A DNA stretch of 64,000 bases from Pyropia yezoensis (taxonomy: Eukaryota; Rhodophyta; Bangiophyceae; Bangiales; Bangiaceae), in assembly GCA_009829735.1 (NCBI GenBank), contig CM020618.1, positions 26,074,788 to 26,138,787 on the forward strand. Direction: 5' to 3'. The first letter of the stretch is position 1. Every line of letters starts with the position of its first letter. Below are positions 20,417 through 32,002 of this stretch, piece after piece. A model generated the notes under the pieces. The model ran no database searches. It was not told the origin of the DNA and saw only the letters and a list, made by a program, of their open reading frames with translations. The translations under genes and the position numbers were made by a program.

Positions 20417-21331
20417 GAGCATGTCTATCGGTGGAGCTAAAACCCATGCCCATCCGGCTATTTCTTTTGGCGATAGCTCAGAGCATGTCTATCGGTCCTG
20501 AGCCATATAGGCTTCTCCAGCCCACAAGGGTGCCGCAATGTTAGATAGTTGAAGCGGAGTTGATGTCCATTCCCTAAATCCACAGGGTAGGTGACTGGCG
20601 ATGCAAGAAACGCCGCTCTGCGATCATTCCAGTCCTCCCCACCGGTCTCACCAGTGCGTGAACCATCGCGCATTCCTCCACCAACGCTTTACTACCCGCC
20701 CCCTTTTTTTTTTGCAATGGACGAGCTACTTGAGCACCTCCTGAGTGACGATGAAGAGCAGGATGCTGCGGTCGAAGTGTGCGTAGCAGCGGCAACGGCC
20801 AGCGGAGCTGCAGTTACGTCGGTGCCTGCTACTTGGCGGGGGCGACTGGTAGGGTCAGCAGGAAGGTGCAGGAACAGGATCAGCCGCGTCAGGGGGATTA
20901 GGGCTCTCCGGCGACGATGCCATCACGGCAGGAGTGTGAACGTTTTCGCTGGTGTGGGAAGGGGGGACGTTGATGCTCGCATCACCGACGAACGCACCGA
21001 GTGCCACGGGCTGGACGAAGGCGAACGGCAGGCAAGTGTGGCAACTGTAAGAGCTGTGTGGGACATTCTCGCAGCAATTGTGTCCCTGACCCTGAGCTTA
21101 GTAGCAGGAATCGTGTCACGGCCGCTCATTCTTGAGATGCTGGCACGTGATTGGCTTGGCTATTCTTCTCTGCAGGATAGCTCTGAGCTATCCTCTGAGC
21201 TATCCGAGGCCCGATTTGGCTCAGCGAATAGCTCAGAGCTACTTTTTATGGGTTTTAGGTGCACCGATTGACATGCGCTGAGCTATAAACCCATAAAATA
21301 TGGGTTTTGGGTCTCACCGATAGACATGCTC
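20417..21331. mobile_element. Non-autonomous DNA transposon (915 bp) with TIRs, inserted in family F protease
   Basis: The left end GAGCATGTCTATCGGTG and right end CACCGATAGACATGCTC are inverted copies, flanked by TCA direct repeats at 20414-20416 and 21332-21334. Removing it rejoins the protease reading. A second inner pair of related termini lies at about 20478 and 21262-21284. Inside, an ATG at about 20716 opens an acidic MDELLEHLLSDDEEQ sequence resembling the short acidic start of Harbinger-type transposases, but no transposase core follows. The 3-bp duplication and this start fit a PIF/Harbinger-derived element; classification is tentative. Confidence 0.75.
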
Positions 21332-21334
21332 TCA

Positions 21335-21572
21335 CAACAACCGATAGTTCCACGATCCCTCGGGCCCGTAACAACTGACCCGAGGCGTCACACACATGCG
21401 TCGACTCGGGGGCTCTCGACGCCAGTCGTCGCCACCCGTCAGGGAGGATGTCCTCGCGTACCACGCTTGGCCCAGCACCAGTATCCAGGATAGCAGTGGT
21501 GTCCTCCGGTTCCTCCTTGTCCAATCGAACCAAAGCATTCAAAGAAAAGTTTCTCTTAGGCAGTGCGAGCAA
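21335..21572 (-). pseudogene. Family F protease, N-terminal part
   Basis: Encodes the aspartic protease active site LDTGAGPSVV near 21475 and flanking strands; the reading ends where the TIR element is inserted and resumes at 20413. It lies about 230 bp past the gag stop. Confidence 0.85.
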
Positions 21573-21802
21573 GGTACCCTAAAACCCATAGGGCTTCTTC
21601 ATCCCCATCCGAGGTCGGAGCCCAGACTTGGATCGTCGTGCCAGAGAGGGCAAACAGGAACAAGGGGTGGTCAAAGTATTAAAAGACTCAGAACGTACAG
21701 GTATGACGGGTCCCTTAAATATCTTGGAGAACCCCAACGCTGTTGCAAACGAGCAGGTACTATCCCGGCGATGGGGAGGGGACCGTTTCGATCCGCCCCC
21801 CG

Positions 21803-22617
21803 TTACTCTTTTCCCGGGGATCCCGGCTCCTGGGAACCGTCGTTCACTTGGTACCCTTGGTCCGCCTCGTCATCCGAGAGGTTTATCCCTTCACAAAGTG
21901 CCTGAACCATAGCAACCCGGATCTGACGATGGAACTGGCGGTCCGCGTTCGGCTTTACATCGGTACTCTGACTCCGTCCACGAGTGGCCGTAAGGAACGA
22001 GTCCCGGGCCTGGAGAACCGCTTTCCGTTGGACCTCAGACAACATGGAACATTGATGGGCCATATGACCCGGTTCCCAACAAAGGTAACAACAGTACGGG
22101 CGTCGACTGTCCATGGTACGTACTCCCACGAACAGGGGCGTGGGTCCCTTGAGCCCAAATACTTGACCCGACCCGTTCTTCCCAGTTTCCTTCTCGAGGG
22201 GGACCTTAAGGATCGTAGAGGGGCCCAGAGGATTAACGGCCATCAACGGGTACGAGTCCAACAAACGATTGGGTCTCGGTTCAGTGGGTCTGCGGACGGT
22301 TCCAGAGGGGCCAGCCTTGGTCACAGAGGACCCTTCGGCCATCTTGATAACCTCGTTAGCCGCCTTGTTCTTGCCCGCAGTAAGCATTACCAGCTGCTGT
22401 TACGTACGGTCAGGGATATTGTAAACAAATGCGTCCGTACGTAGGTACTCAGGGAGCCCTTGAATCAGCTGCTGTTTCATGGTACCTTCGGTGTTGATGT
22501 TACCGCATAGTTCCGTCAGACCCCGCAAGCGTACCGCAAAAGCCTCGATACCCTCATCTGGTTCCTTGGCGGACCGACTGAACTTATCCTGCGCCAGTGC
22601 CAACGCATGGGGTTCAG
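21803..22617 (-). pseudogene. gag: Family F gag, C-terminal half with zinc knuckle
   Basis: Continues the capsid-type gag interrupted by element C. Encodes EGTMKQQLIQGLPEYLR near 22480 and a CCHC knuckle C-x2-C-x4-H-x4-C near 22055-22095. An in-frame TAA at 22400-22402 breaks it. Confidence 0.85.
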
Positions 22618-22622
22618 CGTAC
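22618..22622. other. Left target-site duplication of element C (CGTAC)
   Basis: CGTAC directly precedes the terminal TGTG of element C and recurs at 32472-32476 directly after its other end. Five bases is the usual Ty3/gypsy duplication length. Confidence 0.92.
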
Positions 22623-23091
22623 TGTGCCAAAAACCACTTGCACACGCGACACCCAAGTTGGGGCGGTGTACAAGGGCTGCCTCCCGTGTCGGGGGAACCG
22701 GAAGAAGTGCAAGTCGCGCACACTCTATCCCTGTTGTGGGGCAATCCCCCTACTGACAAACAAGAAGATGGTGTGTGGTCCAACAGTTTCTTGGTCGGGA
22801 CGGGGACGCAGGGCCAAGCCCCGCTGTCCCTCCCCTTATCCCCCCAGGGTCCCCTCAGAATCTCGCCACTCAGAATCTCCCACCCCAGCACCCGCCCACC
22901 GGGCCACACGAAAATTCAAGATGATAAATGCAGAAAACCGTCAAATCCAAGTTGGATTTACTACTAAGCTAACTATCCCAAACTTAGGGAATATGGACCC
23001 AAATGCAGGGGGAGGAACGGATCAGGCTAGTGGCCTCCCGCCCCTTGCATGGCACGTGTTGCCCGCCTACGTTGGGGTCAATACTGCCACA
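22623..23091 (-). repeat. 3' LTR of element C
   Basis: 469 bp. By eye it differs from the element's own 5' LTR (32003-32471) at roughly 25 positions (about 95% identity), but is much closer to the solo LTR at 23531-23999. A polypurine tract (CTCCCCTCTCCTC on +, 23092-23104) adjoins it. Confidence 0.92.
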
Positions 23092-23429
23092 CTCCCCTCT
23101 CCTCAGTTCCGACCGACCCGGGCGGCCCTGTGAGGGGGTGCGTAAACGCACGTCTCGGCGTTGGGGGCACGACTTGCTGTCCCCCCTCGAGTGCGTAACG
23201 CGGATGTGGAGGCGGTCACGTTGACCGCCCCTCTCCTCAAGCTTGCCCACTTGGCAGCTTGCTCTCCCCGGTTCTCACTTCACCAACACCACCACATCCA
23301 CTTCACCTTCCCCTGGGCCGGCCTACGCTGGGGAGGCCACCCATCCACCCACTATCCGAGCCCCCCTGAACTCGAGGCGGGTCTCGTGCCGCTGTAGCAA
23401 GGGCGTCTCTCCCCAATTTGGGGAGAGCC

Positions 23430-25847
23430 ATGGCGACCCCGGGGGTGGAGACGGACTCCCTCGATGAACGTATGGAGGACACCTTCTACGGTGCGGCGCC
23501 CGCCGGGACTTCCGGCGGGGGCTCCGCGGCTGTGGCAGTATTGACCCCCACGTAGGCGGGCAACACGTGCCATGCAAGGGGCGGGAGGCCACTAGCCTGA
23601 TCCGTTCCTCCCCCTGCATTTGGGTCCGTATTCCCTAAGTTTGGGATAGTTAGCTTAGTAATAAATCCAACTTGGATTTGACGGTTTTCTGCTTTCATCG
23701 TCTAGAATTTTCGTGTGGCCTGGTGGGCGGGTGCTGGGGTGGGAGATTCTGAGTGGCGAGATTCTGAGGGGACCCTGGGGGGATAAGGGGAGGGACAGCG
23801 GGGCTTGGCCCTGCGTCCCCGTCCCGACCAAGAAACTGTTGGACCACACACCATCTTCTTGTTTGTCAGTAGGGGGATTGCCCCACAACAGGGATAGAGT
23901 GTGCGCGACTTGCACTTCTTCCGGTTCCCCCGACACGGGAGGCAGCCCTTGTACACCGCCCCAACTTGGGTGTCGCGTGTGCAAGTGGTTTTTGCCACAG
24001 CGGCTACTACGGGGGATGGGACTCCCGCGTCACCCGGCTTTGGGTTGACGGTGGGATCTCCCCCGGAGGCGGGACACGTTGTCCCGCGTGAGGCCTTGGG
24101 GCGGTGGATTTACCCCGTTTGGCCTCTGTATGAGGAGGGGCTGACTGTTCTTCGCTGTGGCCGACTCGGCACAGCGATGGGTCGGGTGTGGGACCGCCTA
24201 CGGGAGAAGTATTCCCGTAGGGTCGGGTTCCCTGCCGGCTTCAGGACGGACCAGTTTGCCTTCCTGGACGACGAGGAGGTCGAAGACGTTCAGCGGGCCA
24301 AGACCATGGTGGACCGCGGGGGAACTATCCCGGGTCCCGGCGACTTGCCGACCTTCATTTGGGACGCGGTGGCAACTCGCCACCCGTACCTTCACGAGGC
24401 CGATCCGCACATTCATCACTTTGATGTGCGGATGGAGAAGGACTTCCGGCGAGGTCCCTACTTGGTGACCTTGGCTCAACTTAAGTTTCCGCAGCAGTCC
24501 GCTGCCAGTAAGGAGCAGTACTATCCGAAGAAGCCCGATTGGTGGCCTCAAGTAGAGGTCCCATACGGGTTCCCGGCACAACTACCCCGGTTGATCGACC
24601 ACTTCGGCTCCGTGATGTTGACGGCTAGCCCAGAGCACCTGGTGTGGGCCATGTTGGCCACCCAGTGGCTCCTCGAGGTCATGTCGACCTGGGTGTCCTG
24701 TGTCCAGCGGCGGGGGATGCTCTGGCATCTTTTCCTGCGGCTTATCCAAGGTTTGGAACAGCTCACCCCTCAGCTAGTTGCTGAGAGGTGCTCATCAGGG
24801 CAACTCACTCTACTCGAGGAGATGCTCCGCCTCCACAAGTTTATCGAGTGGGAGAGCATTGAGCACAAGTTGCGCCGCCCCACTCGTGGGCCCAAGGACG
24901 AAGGCGCACTTTGCCAGTTCGTATGGGTCGCTCGCGAGCTTCACGACGGCCGCGTGGTACTCAAGAAGGGGTTGGGCATCGGGGACTACCCGTATGCCCC
25001 GGGGGTGGATCGCCACACTGCACCACCCCCGGACAAGGCCATAGTGATGGCCGTGCCCTCCAATGATGACCATATGACTCAACCCACTGCGGGGGCCACG
25101 AGTAGCGGTCGCAGTTACACCCGGGCACCGCCACCTCGGCGTGCCCCTCCACTTCCTCCTGTCCCCTAACAGCCGCACGGGGACATCCCGATTAGCGTGG
25201 CCGTTGAGTCGTCCACCCCGGTGTCCCCCAACTTGGGGGCCACCCTCCTGACAGTATACCCCAAGTTGGTGTTACCCGCCACGCCTCTGACCTCAGAGAT
25301 GATGATCACCACGTTGGTGCGCACCATCTCCTGGTTGGCTGCGTCGACGGCAACCCTTCAAGTTTCCGAGACTCCTCAACTTGAGGAGCGCGTTCGTACT
25401 GTTGTGGTGACCGCGAGTTGCGAGTCAGTGGCGGAGCTGATGACGGCCGAGTTGGCTCGCATCGGGGCAATTATGCCCCAGCCAGCCCCACTTGGGCGTG
25501 ACAAACGTCGTGCGTGTCGGGCATACTCGCCCCCTCGCCGTCGTCGCCGACGCTCACGACGTTCTCCCTCCGTGTCGGAAGACGAGTTGTCTTACTCCGT
25601 CTCGGAGTCCTCTACTCCGTCAGAGTCGGAGTCGGTCCGGCGTCTGCGTCGCCAACTTGCGCGCAAGACTAAGCAGAAGAGCAGCCGCGGTCGTCGCCAC
25701 TTGCGCGACCGTGAGGTGCGCGACGGTTCCGACTTGGAGCCGCCGGCCCCGCCGACTGGTGGGGAGCGTTGTCGCCGTGGGTCTCGCCGCTCGCCTCCAC
25801 GTGAGGGCGAGGGCCGTGGGGTTGGAGAGTCTAGCATGCATGCCTAG
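23430..25847 (+). pseudogene. aORF-A of element C, broken by a solo LTR and a nonsense codon
   Basis: Starts at the conserved GCCATGG ATG (23430-23432). It is interrupted after about 33 codons by the LTR at 23531-23999 plus 5-bp duplication; the reading resumes in frame at 24005. A TAA at 25167-25169 removes the last third, including the basic Arg/Ser tail; the ancestral stop is at 25845-25847. Between lesions the frame is otherwise open and similar to the A1 and D proteins, including the FGSV...HLP...IEW block (about 24600-24860). Confidence 0.88.
23531..23999 (+). mobile_element. Solo LTR of family A inside the aORF of element C
   Basis: Complete 469-bp LTR, TGTGGCAG...TTGCCACA, in the orientation opposite to its host element. 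Flanked by GCGGC at 23526-23530 and 24000-24004. A matching duplication around a single LTR indicates insertion of a full element followed by LTR-LTR recombination that deleted its interior. Confidence 0.95.
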
Positions 25848-25958
25848 TTGGCAGCTGCCTTTGTTGCGAGAGTGTGAGGGTTAGGGCTGTGGTTAAAAGC
25901 CACTCTGCGTACCACTCCGACTTGAAGCACTCTCTTGGCACTGTTGCTCGGCCTTCCC

Positions 25959-28900
25959 TCACGTTGAGGGAGGGCTGTTAGGGTCTATCTCATTCCGGGC
26001 ACAGTATGCCCGGACCTTCTCAGCGGGAAGGTCCTCCACATATTCCCACGTATCATCCTTGGCTCTGTAGCCGAACCAACGCACCCTCAACATGAGGCGG
26101 TTAGTGTCCTCATCCCAGCCGTGGTCGATGAACTTATCGAACACGTACTCCTGCGGGCCCTGTTCGGCCGCAGGCAGCGAGGGGAGTCGCCACGCTTCCA
26201 CCGCACGTGCCCAAGCTGGGTCGCCTGCAGGCGGTGGTGCCACTTTGACCACGTCCTGTCCGTTCACTGTGCGGACCCCATCGTCACTTTCGATGGTGAA
26301 GCGCCGCCCATCAGTACGAAGGACCTGGAACGGCCCCTTCGTCTGGAATACCAACTCACCCCCAGTTGGGGTGTGGGAGTGTACCAGTACCCAGTCATCC
26401 TGCTCGGGGACATGCTTAGCATTTCGCACCTTTTTGTCAAAGGTATGCTTATAGCGCTTTTGTGCTTTGTCCATCTCAGCCCTTACTTTAGGGATGAGTT
26501 TTTCAAGCCTAGCAGCGAACTCCGCCTTACTCTCAGTAGGAGTAGGCGTACTGCCACCATCCTCTCTAGTTGGGAGCGGCCACCGCACGGCAATAGACCG
26601 CTCGCGACGGGGGGTCACAAAAGCGAGGGGTACTTCCCCGGTAGATGAGTGAACCTGCGAATTGTAGGCGGTTGTAAGAATAGAAATGTATTGGTCCCAC
26701 GTTTTCACGCGCTCACTCACATAGTGGCGCAGCTGCCGAACAATAGTTTTGTTGAAGCGCTCCACCTGCCCATTAGTTTGTGGGTGGTAGGTGGTGGCAT
26801 AGTTTGCCTTCACCCCCAACATATCCAGCACTCCCTGAAACAGTACAGACGCAAACTGCGGTCCATTCTCCGATTGTGTACTATCCGGAATGCCATACGC
26901 GGCAACCCAGTGATCTAGGAAGGCTGACACGACCGACATGGCCGTGATCTCTGCCAGTGGGATCGCTCGCGTAAGTTTCGTGAAGCGGTCACAGATGACC
27001 AGAAGGTACTGGTTGCCCTCCTCGGTCACTGGCAGTGGCCCACGGATGTCCATTGCCAACGCGGCAAAGGGCTCCTTGGCCGGGAACAGTAGCATAGCCG
27101 TAGTAGGCCTCCGTTCCATCTGACGGTTCTGTGCACAACTGGTGCACGCAGCCACCCAACTGTAGATGTCCACCACCATGGACGGCCAGTAGTACCTGGT
27201 CCTCAGGGTCTGGTACAGTTTACTAGACCCCAGGTGTCCACCTGTGGGAGGGTTATGCTCCCTCTTAAGGATACTGTCCTTGAGGGATGCGGAGACGACA
27301 AGTTGTTCAGTCCCCTGAATTACCCCCCTCCTCAAGAGGAGGCCATCGTCTCCGACGAGGAATCGGGTCTGCACCACCGTATCTAGCGTATCCCTTTTCG
27401 ACTTGCAGAAGGAGTCTTTGGTCTGGGTCTTCACCACCTCGTCTATGGACAGGGGCAAGTACTTCTTGTTCCCTTGCGCCTCGGGGTTCAACGCCTGACC
27501 CGAGCGCGTGACTACCCCCACGATGGGGATGTCATCATCGACTGAGTTAGGGTCCAGCCTCTCGGTAGGTACCCGAGAAAGGCCGTCGGCAAGGGCATGT
27601 TGCCTGCCAGGTCGGTACTCAATATCAAAGTTGAAGGGTGCCAGTCGCACCCTCCACCGGTTGAGACTAGTGTTCGTACAATCCGTCTTGAAAATGAACT
27701 GCAACGCGCGGTGGTCACAGCGGATGAGGAACTTCTCACCCTCTAGGTAGTGACGTAGTGACGTCACCGCCCACACCACTGCGAGTCCCTCCAACTCGGT
27801 GACTCCGTAGTTCTTCTCAGCCGAGTTCAGCCCCTTGCTGAAGTATCCCACCGGCAAGTACTCCTTGTCCGGCTGCTGCTGAAGCAACACACAACCAAGT
27901 TGGTCGTAGCTAGCGTCCACATCCAGGATGTAGTGGCCTCCCAACCTGGGAATAGCCAGGATAGGGGGCTTCAGCAGAAGGTCCCGAAGAGTCTCAAAGG
28001 ATTCCTGCTCCACCCGACTTGGGGGAGGCAGGTTCTTCGGTAGCGCTGAGCTAACTAGCTCATCTAGCGGCTTCGCCACCTTGGCGAAGCCCTTGGTGAA
28101 ACGTCGGTACACGTTACACATCCCGAGGAAGCTCCTCATCTGGGTCTGGGTCCGGGGGTACTGAGCCTTCCGGATGGCCCTCAAGTTCTTCTCGTTGACA
28201 CTGAGACGCCCCGGACGGACAACATGTCCCAAGTATTCCACCTCTTGAGTGAAGAGGTGGCACTTACTCGCCTTCAGTGACACACCGGCGTCAGCAAGTA
28301 GCTTGAACACCTGGCCAAGATGGCCAATGTGTTCCTCCGGACTTCGGGAGAACACAATGATATCGTCTAGGTAAACGAGACAGATCTGCCACCGTACTCC
28401 GGCCAGTATCATGTCCACAGCGCGCTGGAAAGTTGCCGGCGCGTCGCGCAGTCCAAACGGTAGGTGCTTGCACTGATAGGTACCACAGTGACAGGTAAAG
28501 GTAGTTTTATGCCTGTCCTCCGGGGCAATGGGAATTGCCGATACCCCGCGTTACAGTCCAGGGTAGAGAGCACGTTTGCCTCCCCCAGACAGTCCAGACA
28601 GTCGTCCATCCTAGGGAGGTGATAACTATCCTTCACCGTGGTCTCGTTGAGCTTACGGTAGTCGATACAGAACTGTGGGGTCCCATCAACTTTGGGGACG
28701 ATAACCACCGGACTCGCCCACTCGGCGTTGCTGGCCTCGATCACATCGAGGGCCTCCATACGAGCGACTTTCTCCTTGACGAGGGCCCTTGAACGGGGTC
28801 CTCCCCTATGCGGTTGTAGGCGTATAGGGGGTGCACCGGGCTTCAACTCGATCCGGTGATGGGTGGCTCTCATGAGTCCCAACTGACCGTCCCACAACTT

Positions 28901-29941
28901 GTGATCTTGGTCCAAGAGGTGTTCAACTTAAACCCTCAACCTGGGTGGAACACCCTCCATGTTCACATGGGGCCGAGGAGAGGCGGCCGACTTGGCTTGG
29001 TGCTTCTCCTTTCCGAGCTTCGGGTCGCGACTTGCGCCCGCGTTGAGGGTGACCGCTACTACCGGTCCCTCATGTTGGTCGATAAAGCCGAACTTGGCTC
29101 CCGACTTGAAGTACTTGGGCGACGAGCTCAGGTTCATAACCTGGATCCTCCACGGGACTCCGGCTTTGGAGTCCATCGTGCCAAGGGCAACATGCACTCG
29201 GTGCTTGCGAGCAAGACGGGGGGTATGGTGTACCAACCCGTTCCCCGTATAATCAGCTACAACGTCAATGTGTGCCACCGAGTTGGGGGGCAACGTCACT
29301 TTACGGGCTTAACGCAGGGTAGCAGTAAACCCTTCTCTCACAGAGCAAGCAGGCTTCGACTGTGAGACTGTCACAGGAGCCACAGACTTTCCGTTTCCAA
29401 GGATGGGGATGGTTTCCCCATTCATCAACTTGACCCAATACTCAGGGCCACAAATCAGAGGCACTTGTGTTACAACATAAAGGGTACCCAGAAGCAGGGG
29501 TACCGATATATTCTCAACTACTCCATAGGTCACGTCGACCTCATGGGTCCCCAACCTAGTTGGTAGGGTCACGGCACCAACGATGGGAAGTACCCCACCA
29601 TTGATATCGATCAGATGGTCAGCTTTGGACCTCCAGCGTTGGATCTTCACCTCCTTTGGTAATAGCGACTTGCGTATCAAGGAGGCTCCTGACCCGGTAT
29701 CAAGTACGATACGGGCACAGCAGGCGCGGATGGGGGCAAGTTGCACCCGTCCAGCCACCTGGAAGTTCTCACCCGTCAGCACCGCGATGACCCGACGTGG
29801 GTTTACGTTCTTGGGGAGTCCTACCCGAGGTGGGCGGACTCCCTTAGGTCGCCGCAGTATCCGGCACGGTTGGTTCGTCCTCTTGACCCACTTGGCCGAG
29901 GCTGCCGTTGTGAGCTTCGGACGGCCAGCTCCAACGGTCAT
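25959..29941 (-). pseudogene. pol: Pol of element C (PR-RT-RNase H-IN-chromodomain), inactivated
   Basis: Starts at ATG 29941, overlapping the gag stop by ATGA. All domains are present: protease DTGSG about 29700, YLDD about 28365-28376, RNase H, integrase zinc finger and core, chromodomain near 26000-26170. Lesions: TAA at 29309-29311 just after the protease, TAA near 28928 (Gln in A1), a one-base deletion in RT near 28538 and the integrase Asp of DNG changed to Glu (codon 26868-26870). The first, third and fourth also occur in copy D. Confidence 0.93.
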
Positions 29942-31506
29942 TCGTTTCCCGCCGACTTGGCGTCCGAATCTGAGGGCGAAGGGGAAGACGACGAGTCCGA
30001 GGACGACGTGTCCGCCTCCTCCGCCGAGGGTGTGGCGACCGCGACGACCGGTCGAGAACCACCCTCGCGGCGTGAACGTACTTCGTTCGTAGCCGACTTC
30101 TTACTCGCATTCCTAACAAGTTGTTGGATGCGTTTACTCAACTTGGGGCAATCATATGCCCAGTGTCCATCGGAGTTGCAGTTCCAAAACCGATTGTCAG
30201 TTCCCGGAGGGGTCTTCCCGACTGAAGAAGACGAAGAGGTACCCTGGGAAGTTCCCACGACAGCTACCACCCTTTCCTTGCGGATTCGGCGTGCCTCTCT
30301 CAACTGTCTGGCCTGGCGCGCCTCCTCGCGTTCCTTGGCCAACTCGGCTTGACGCTCCTGGCGTTGTCCCTCCCGCGACTTGCGGTAGGCCTGACCTCTG
30401 CGGTAGGCGAACCTTGCCAACTCGGCCAGGGTCGCCCGGGCAGTGTTATGCTCCCGGGTCTCCATCCGGACTGACCAATGAAGTCCCTCCACAAACCGAC
30501 TCTTCACCACAGCTTGTGGATGAAGAAACCCACAAAGATTGTTGAGCTTACGAACTCGCTCCGCAAAGGACAACTCGTCCTCGGCGTCTTCCTGATGGGC
30601 TTGCGTAAACTCCTCAACTTGAGAAGCCAACGCCGCTTCATCAACCATGGCTCTCAACAACCAGTTGACGAGCTCCCCATAGGACATCACCTCGCCAGCG
30701 CCTCCACTTGAGGAGCTGGGCATGACGGACAAAGGCTCTGTCCGCTGGTCGCCCTTCGTAAACTCCTGTAGCATATAGAAAGCCATGCCTTCACTTATGG
30801 CATTGTTGTCACAGGCTTTTGTGAAACGACGTAGAAACTCAAAGACACGGAGGGGGGGAGTTCCATTCCACTCCGCTTTGTGCCCAAAAGAGTGAAGTGC
30901 ATTCTTCTTGGCACGGCCCATGGCTCGGGCCTGGACAGGACCATACGCCACCGACTTGTTGTGGAGGGCGTAGGTCTCACAGTCAAAGATCCTCTGGTAG
31001 ACCGGGTCGGCTACCTGGATCTTGGGCGGCACCTCACGTTGAGGGAACAGCCCCTGTGGCACTTGGGTAAGTTGACCCTCAGTGCCTGTAGTCTGGCGCG
31101 GCGAGCTTGGTGTAGCCGCCGGCGTTTCCGATGGAAACTTCCCCGTGAAGGGCGTACGCCCCACCGAGAATGGCGTTGCTCCCTCGTTGGGAGTAACAGG
31201 GGTCGCCCCCTGTTCGGGGCGACCCGGAATAGGCGTCAGGGGGGATTCTTCCAGCGCCTGCGGGCTCGAAAGCCCTAATCCGGTCCGGACATTAAGGCCA
31301 TCTGGCAAACTCGCCACAATCTGATTCAGAATAGTATTCGTCATCGTGACCACCAGGTCCGGCAAAGTCTGCCGCAACACATTCGTCGCCTCCCGACGGA
31401 CAGTTTCCGCGAGGAGTGGATTGACGACTCCAGTTGAGTCTCGGTCCGCCTCCGGGAGTCCACCTGAGGGGTAACCACGTTCCTCAGGGGTCTCAACCGG
31501 GGGCAT
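29938..31506 (-). CDS. gag: Gag of element C (family A), 522 residues
   Basis: ATG at 31504-31506, stop at 29938. Pro/Ser/Thr-rich N-terminus, capsid-like helical region about 30450-31010, basic segment with Glu/Arg/Gln repeats about 30280-30410, then a knuckle-like sequence near 30150-30185 reading F-x2-C-x4-H-x4-C: the first Cys of the CCHC motif is replaced by Phe. Acidic Ser-rich tail ending SAGNE. Stop and pol start overlap as ATGA, a layout compatible with termination-reinitiation. Open although pol is dead; the zinc knuckle may be impaired. Confidence 0.88.
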   Translation of the reverse strand: MPPVETPEERGYPSGGLPEADRDSTGVVNPLLAETVRREATNVLRQTLPDLVVTMTNTILNQIVASLPDGLNVRTGLGLSSPQALEESPLTPIPGRPEQGATPVTPNEGATPFSVGRTPFTGKFPSETPAATPSSPRQTTGTEGQLTQVPQGLFPQREVPPKIQVADPVYQRIFDCETYALHNKSVAYGPVQARAMGRAKKNALHSFGHKAEWNGTPPLRVFEFLRRFTKACDNNAISEGMAFYMLQEFTKGDQRTEPLSVMPSSSSGGAGEVMSYGELVNWLLRAMVDEAALASQVEEFTQAHQEDAEDELSFAERVRKLNNLCGFLHPQAVVKSRFVEGLHWSVRMETREHNTARATLAELARFAYRRGQAYRKSREGQRQERQAELAKEREEARQARQLREARRIRKERVVAVVGTSQGTSSSSSVGKTPPGTDNRFWNCNSDGHWAYDCPKLSKRIQQLVRNASKKSATNEVRSRREGGSRPVVAVATPSAEEADTSSSDSSSSPSPSDSDAKSAGNE

Positions 31507-31982
31507 GGGCGCGAGCCTTCGCCGACCAACGGAAGTCCGCCGTCCTCCGAAAGCCTAGTTGGGGACGGCTCCAAGCCAAAGTTGGTTCCAACCCGAGTGG
31601 AACCCGCGGGGACAGTCCTCACCCCTTGGGACGTTCCCGTTGAGCTTACCACACGGTGGCCAGACTTCGGCCCACCCACATCAGAAGTGTCACCCGAGTG
31701 AACTCCCGACTAAGTCGGAGTGGCCTGTTGCCCGCCCGCACTTCCAGTCCTGCTGGCTTGAGGGACCTCTAGTCCCTCTGCGACCCCAGGTAAACCCACC
31801 TGTGTCTCACCAGTATTCGAAGGCACTGAAGTGCGTGCGTTACCCGTGTACTGCCCGGACGAAGGGGGGTCCGAACTATCCATGTTGGCTAACGATCAGT
31901 ATGACACGGTCCAAGTCCACCTTTCCTCTCAGACAGAGGGCCCCCTACACCCGGGTGCACCCGGACGTAAAGTTTACCTCTG
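31507..31982. other. 5' untranslated leader of element C
   Basis: About 475 bp between primer site and gag start. No conserved coding signal on either strand beyond short low-complexity ORFs; expected to hold packaging signals, which I cannot define. Confidence 0.5.
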
Positions 31983-32000
31983 TCCCCTGCTGCTCCACCA
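31983..32000 (-). other. Primer-binding site of element C
   Basis: On - the sequence TGGTGGAGCAGCAGGGGA starts two bases after the 5' LTR end. Identical to the family B site. Confidence 0.88.
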
Positions 32001-32002
32001 AA

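Noticed and set aside
22400..22909. 169-codon minus ORF joining LTR and gag
   Set aside because: A chimera of the element C LTR with family F gag across the insertion junction; not a fusion protein.
23901..25169. 422-codon plus ORF starting in the solo LTR
   Set aside because: Its first part is LTR and its start is GTG; the real reading is the interrupted aORF starting at 23430.
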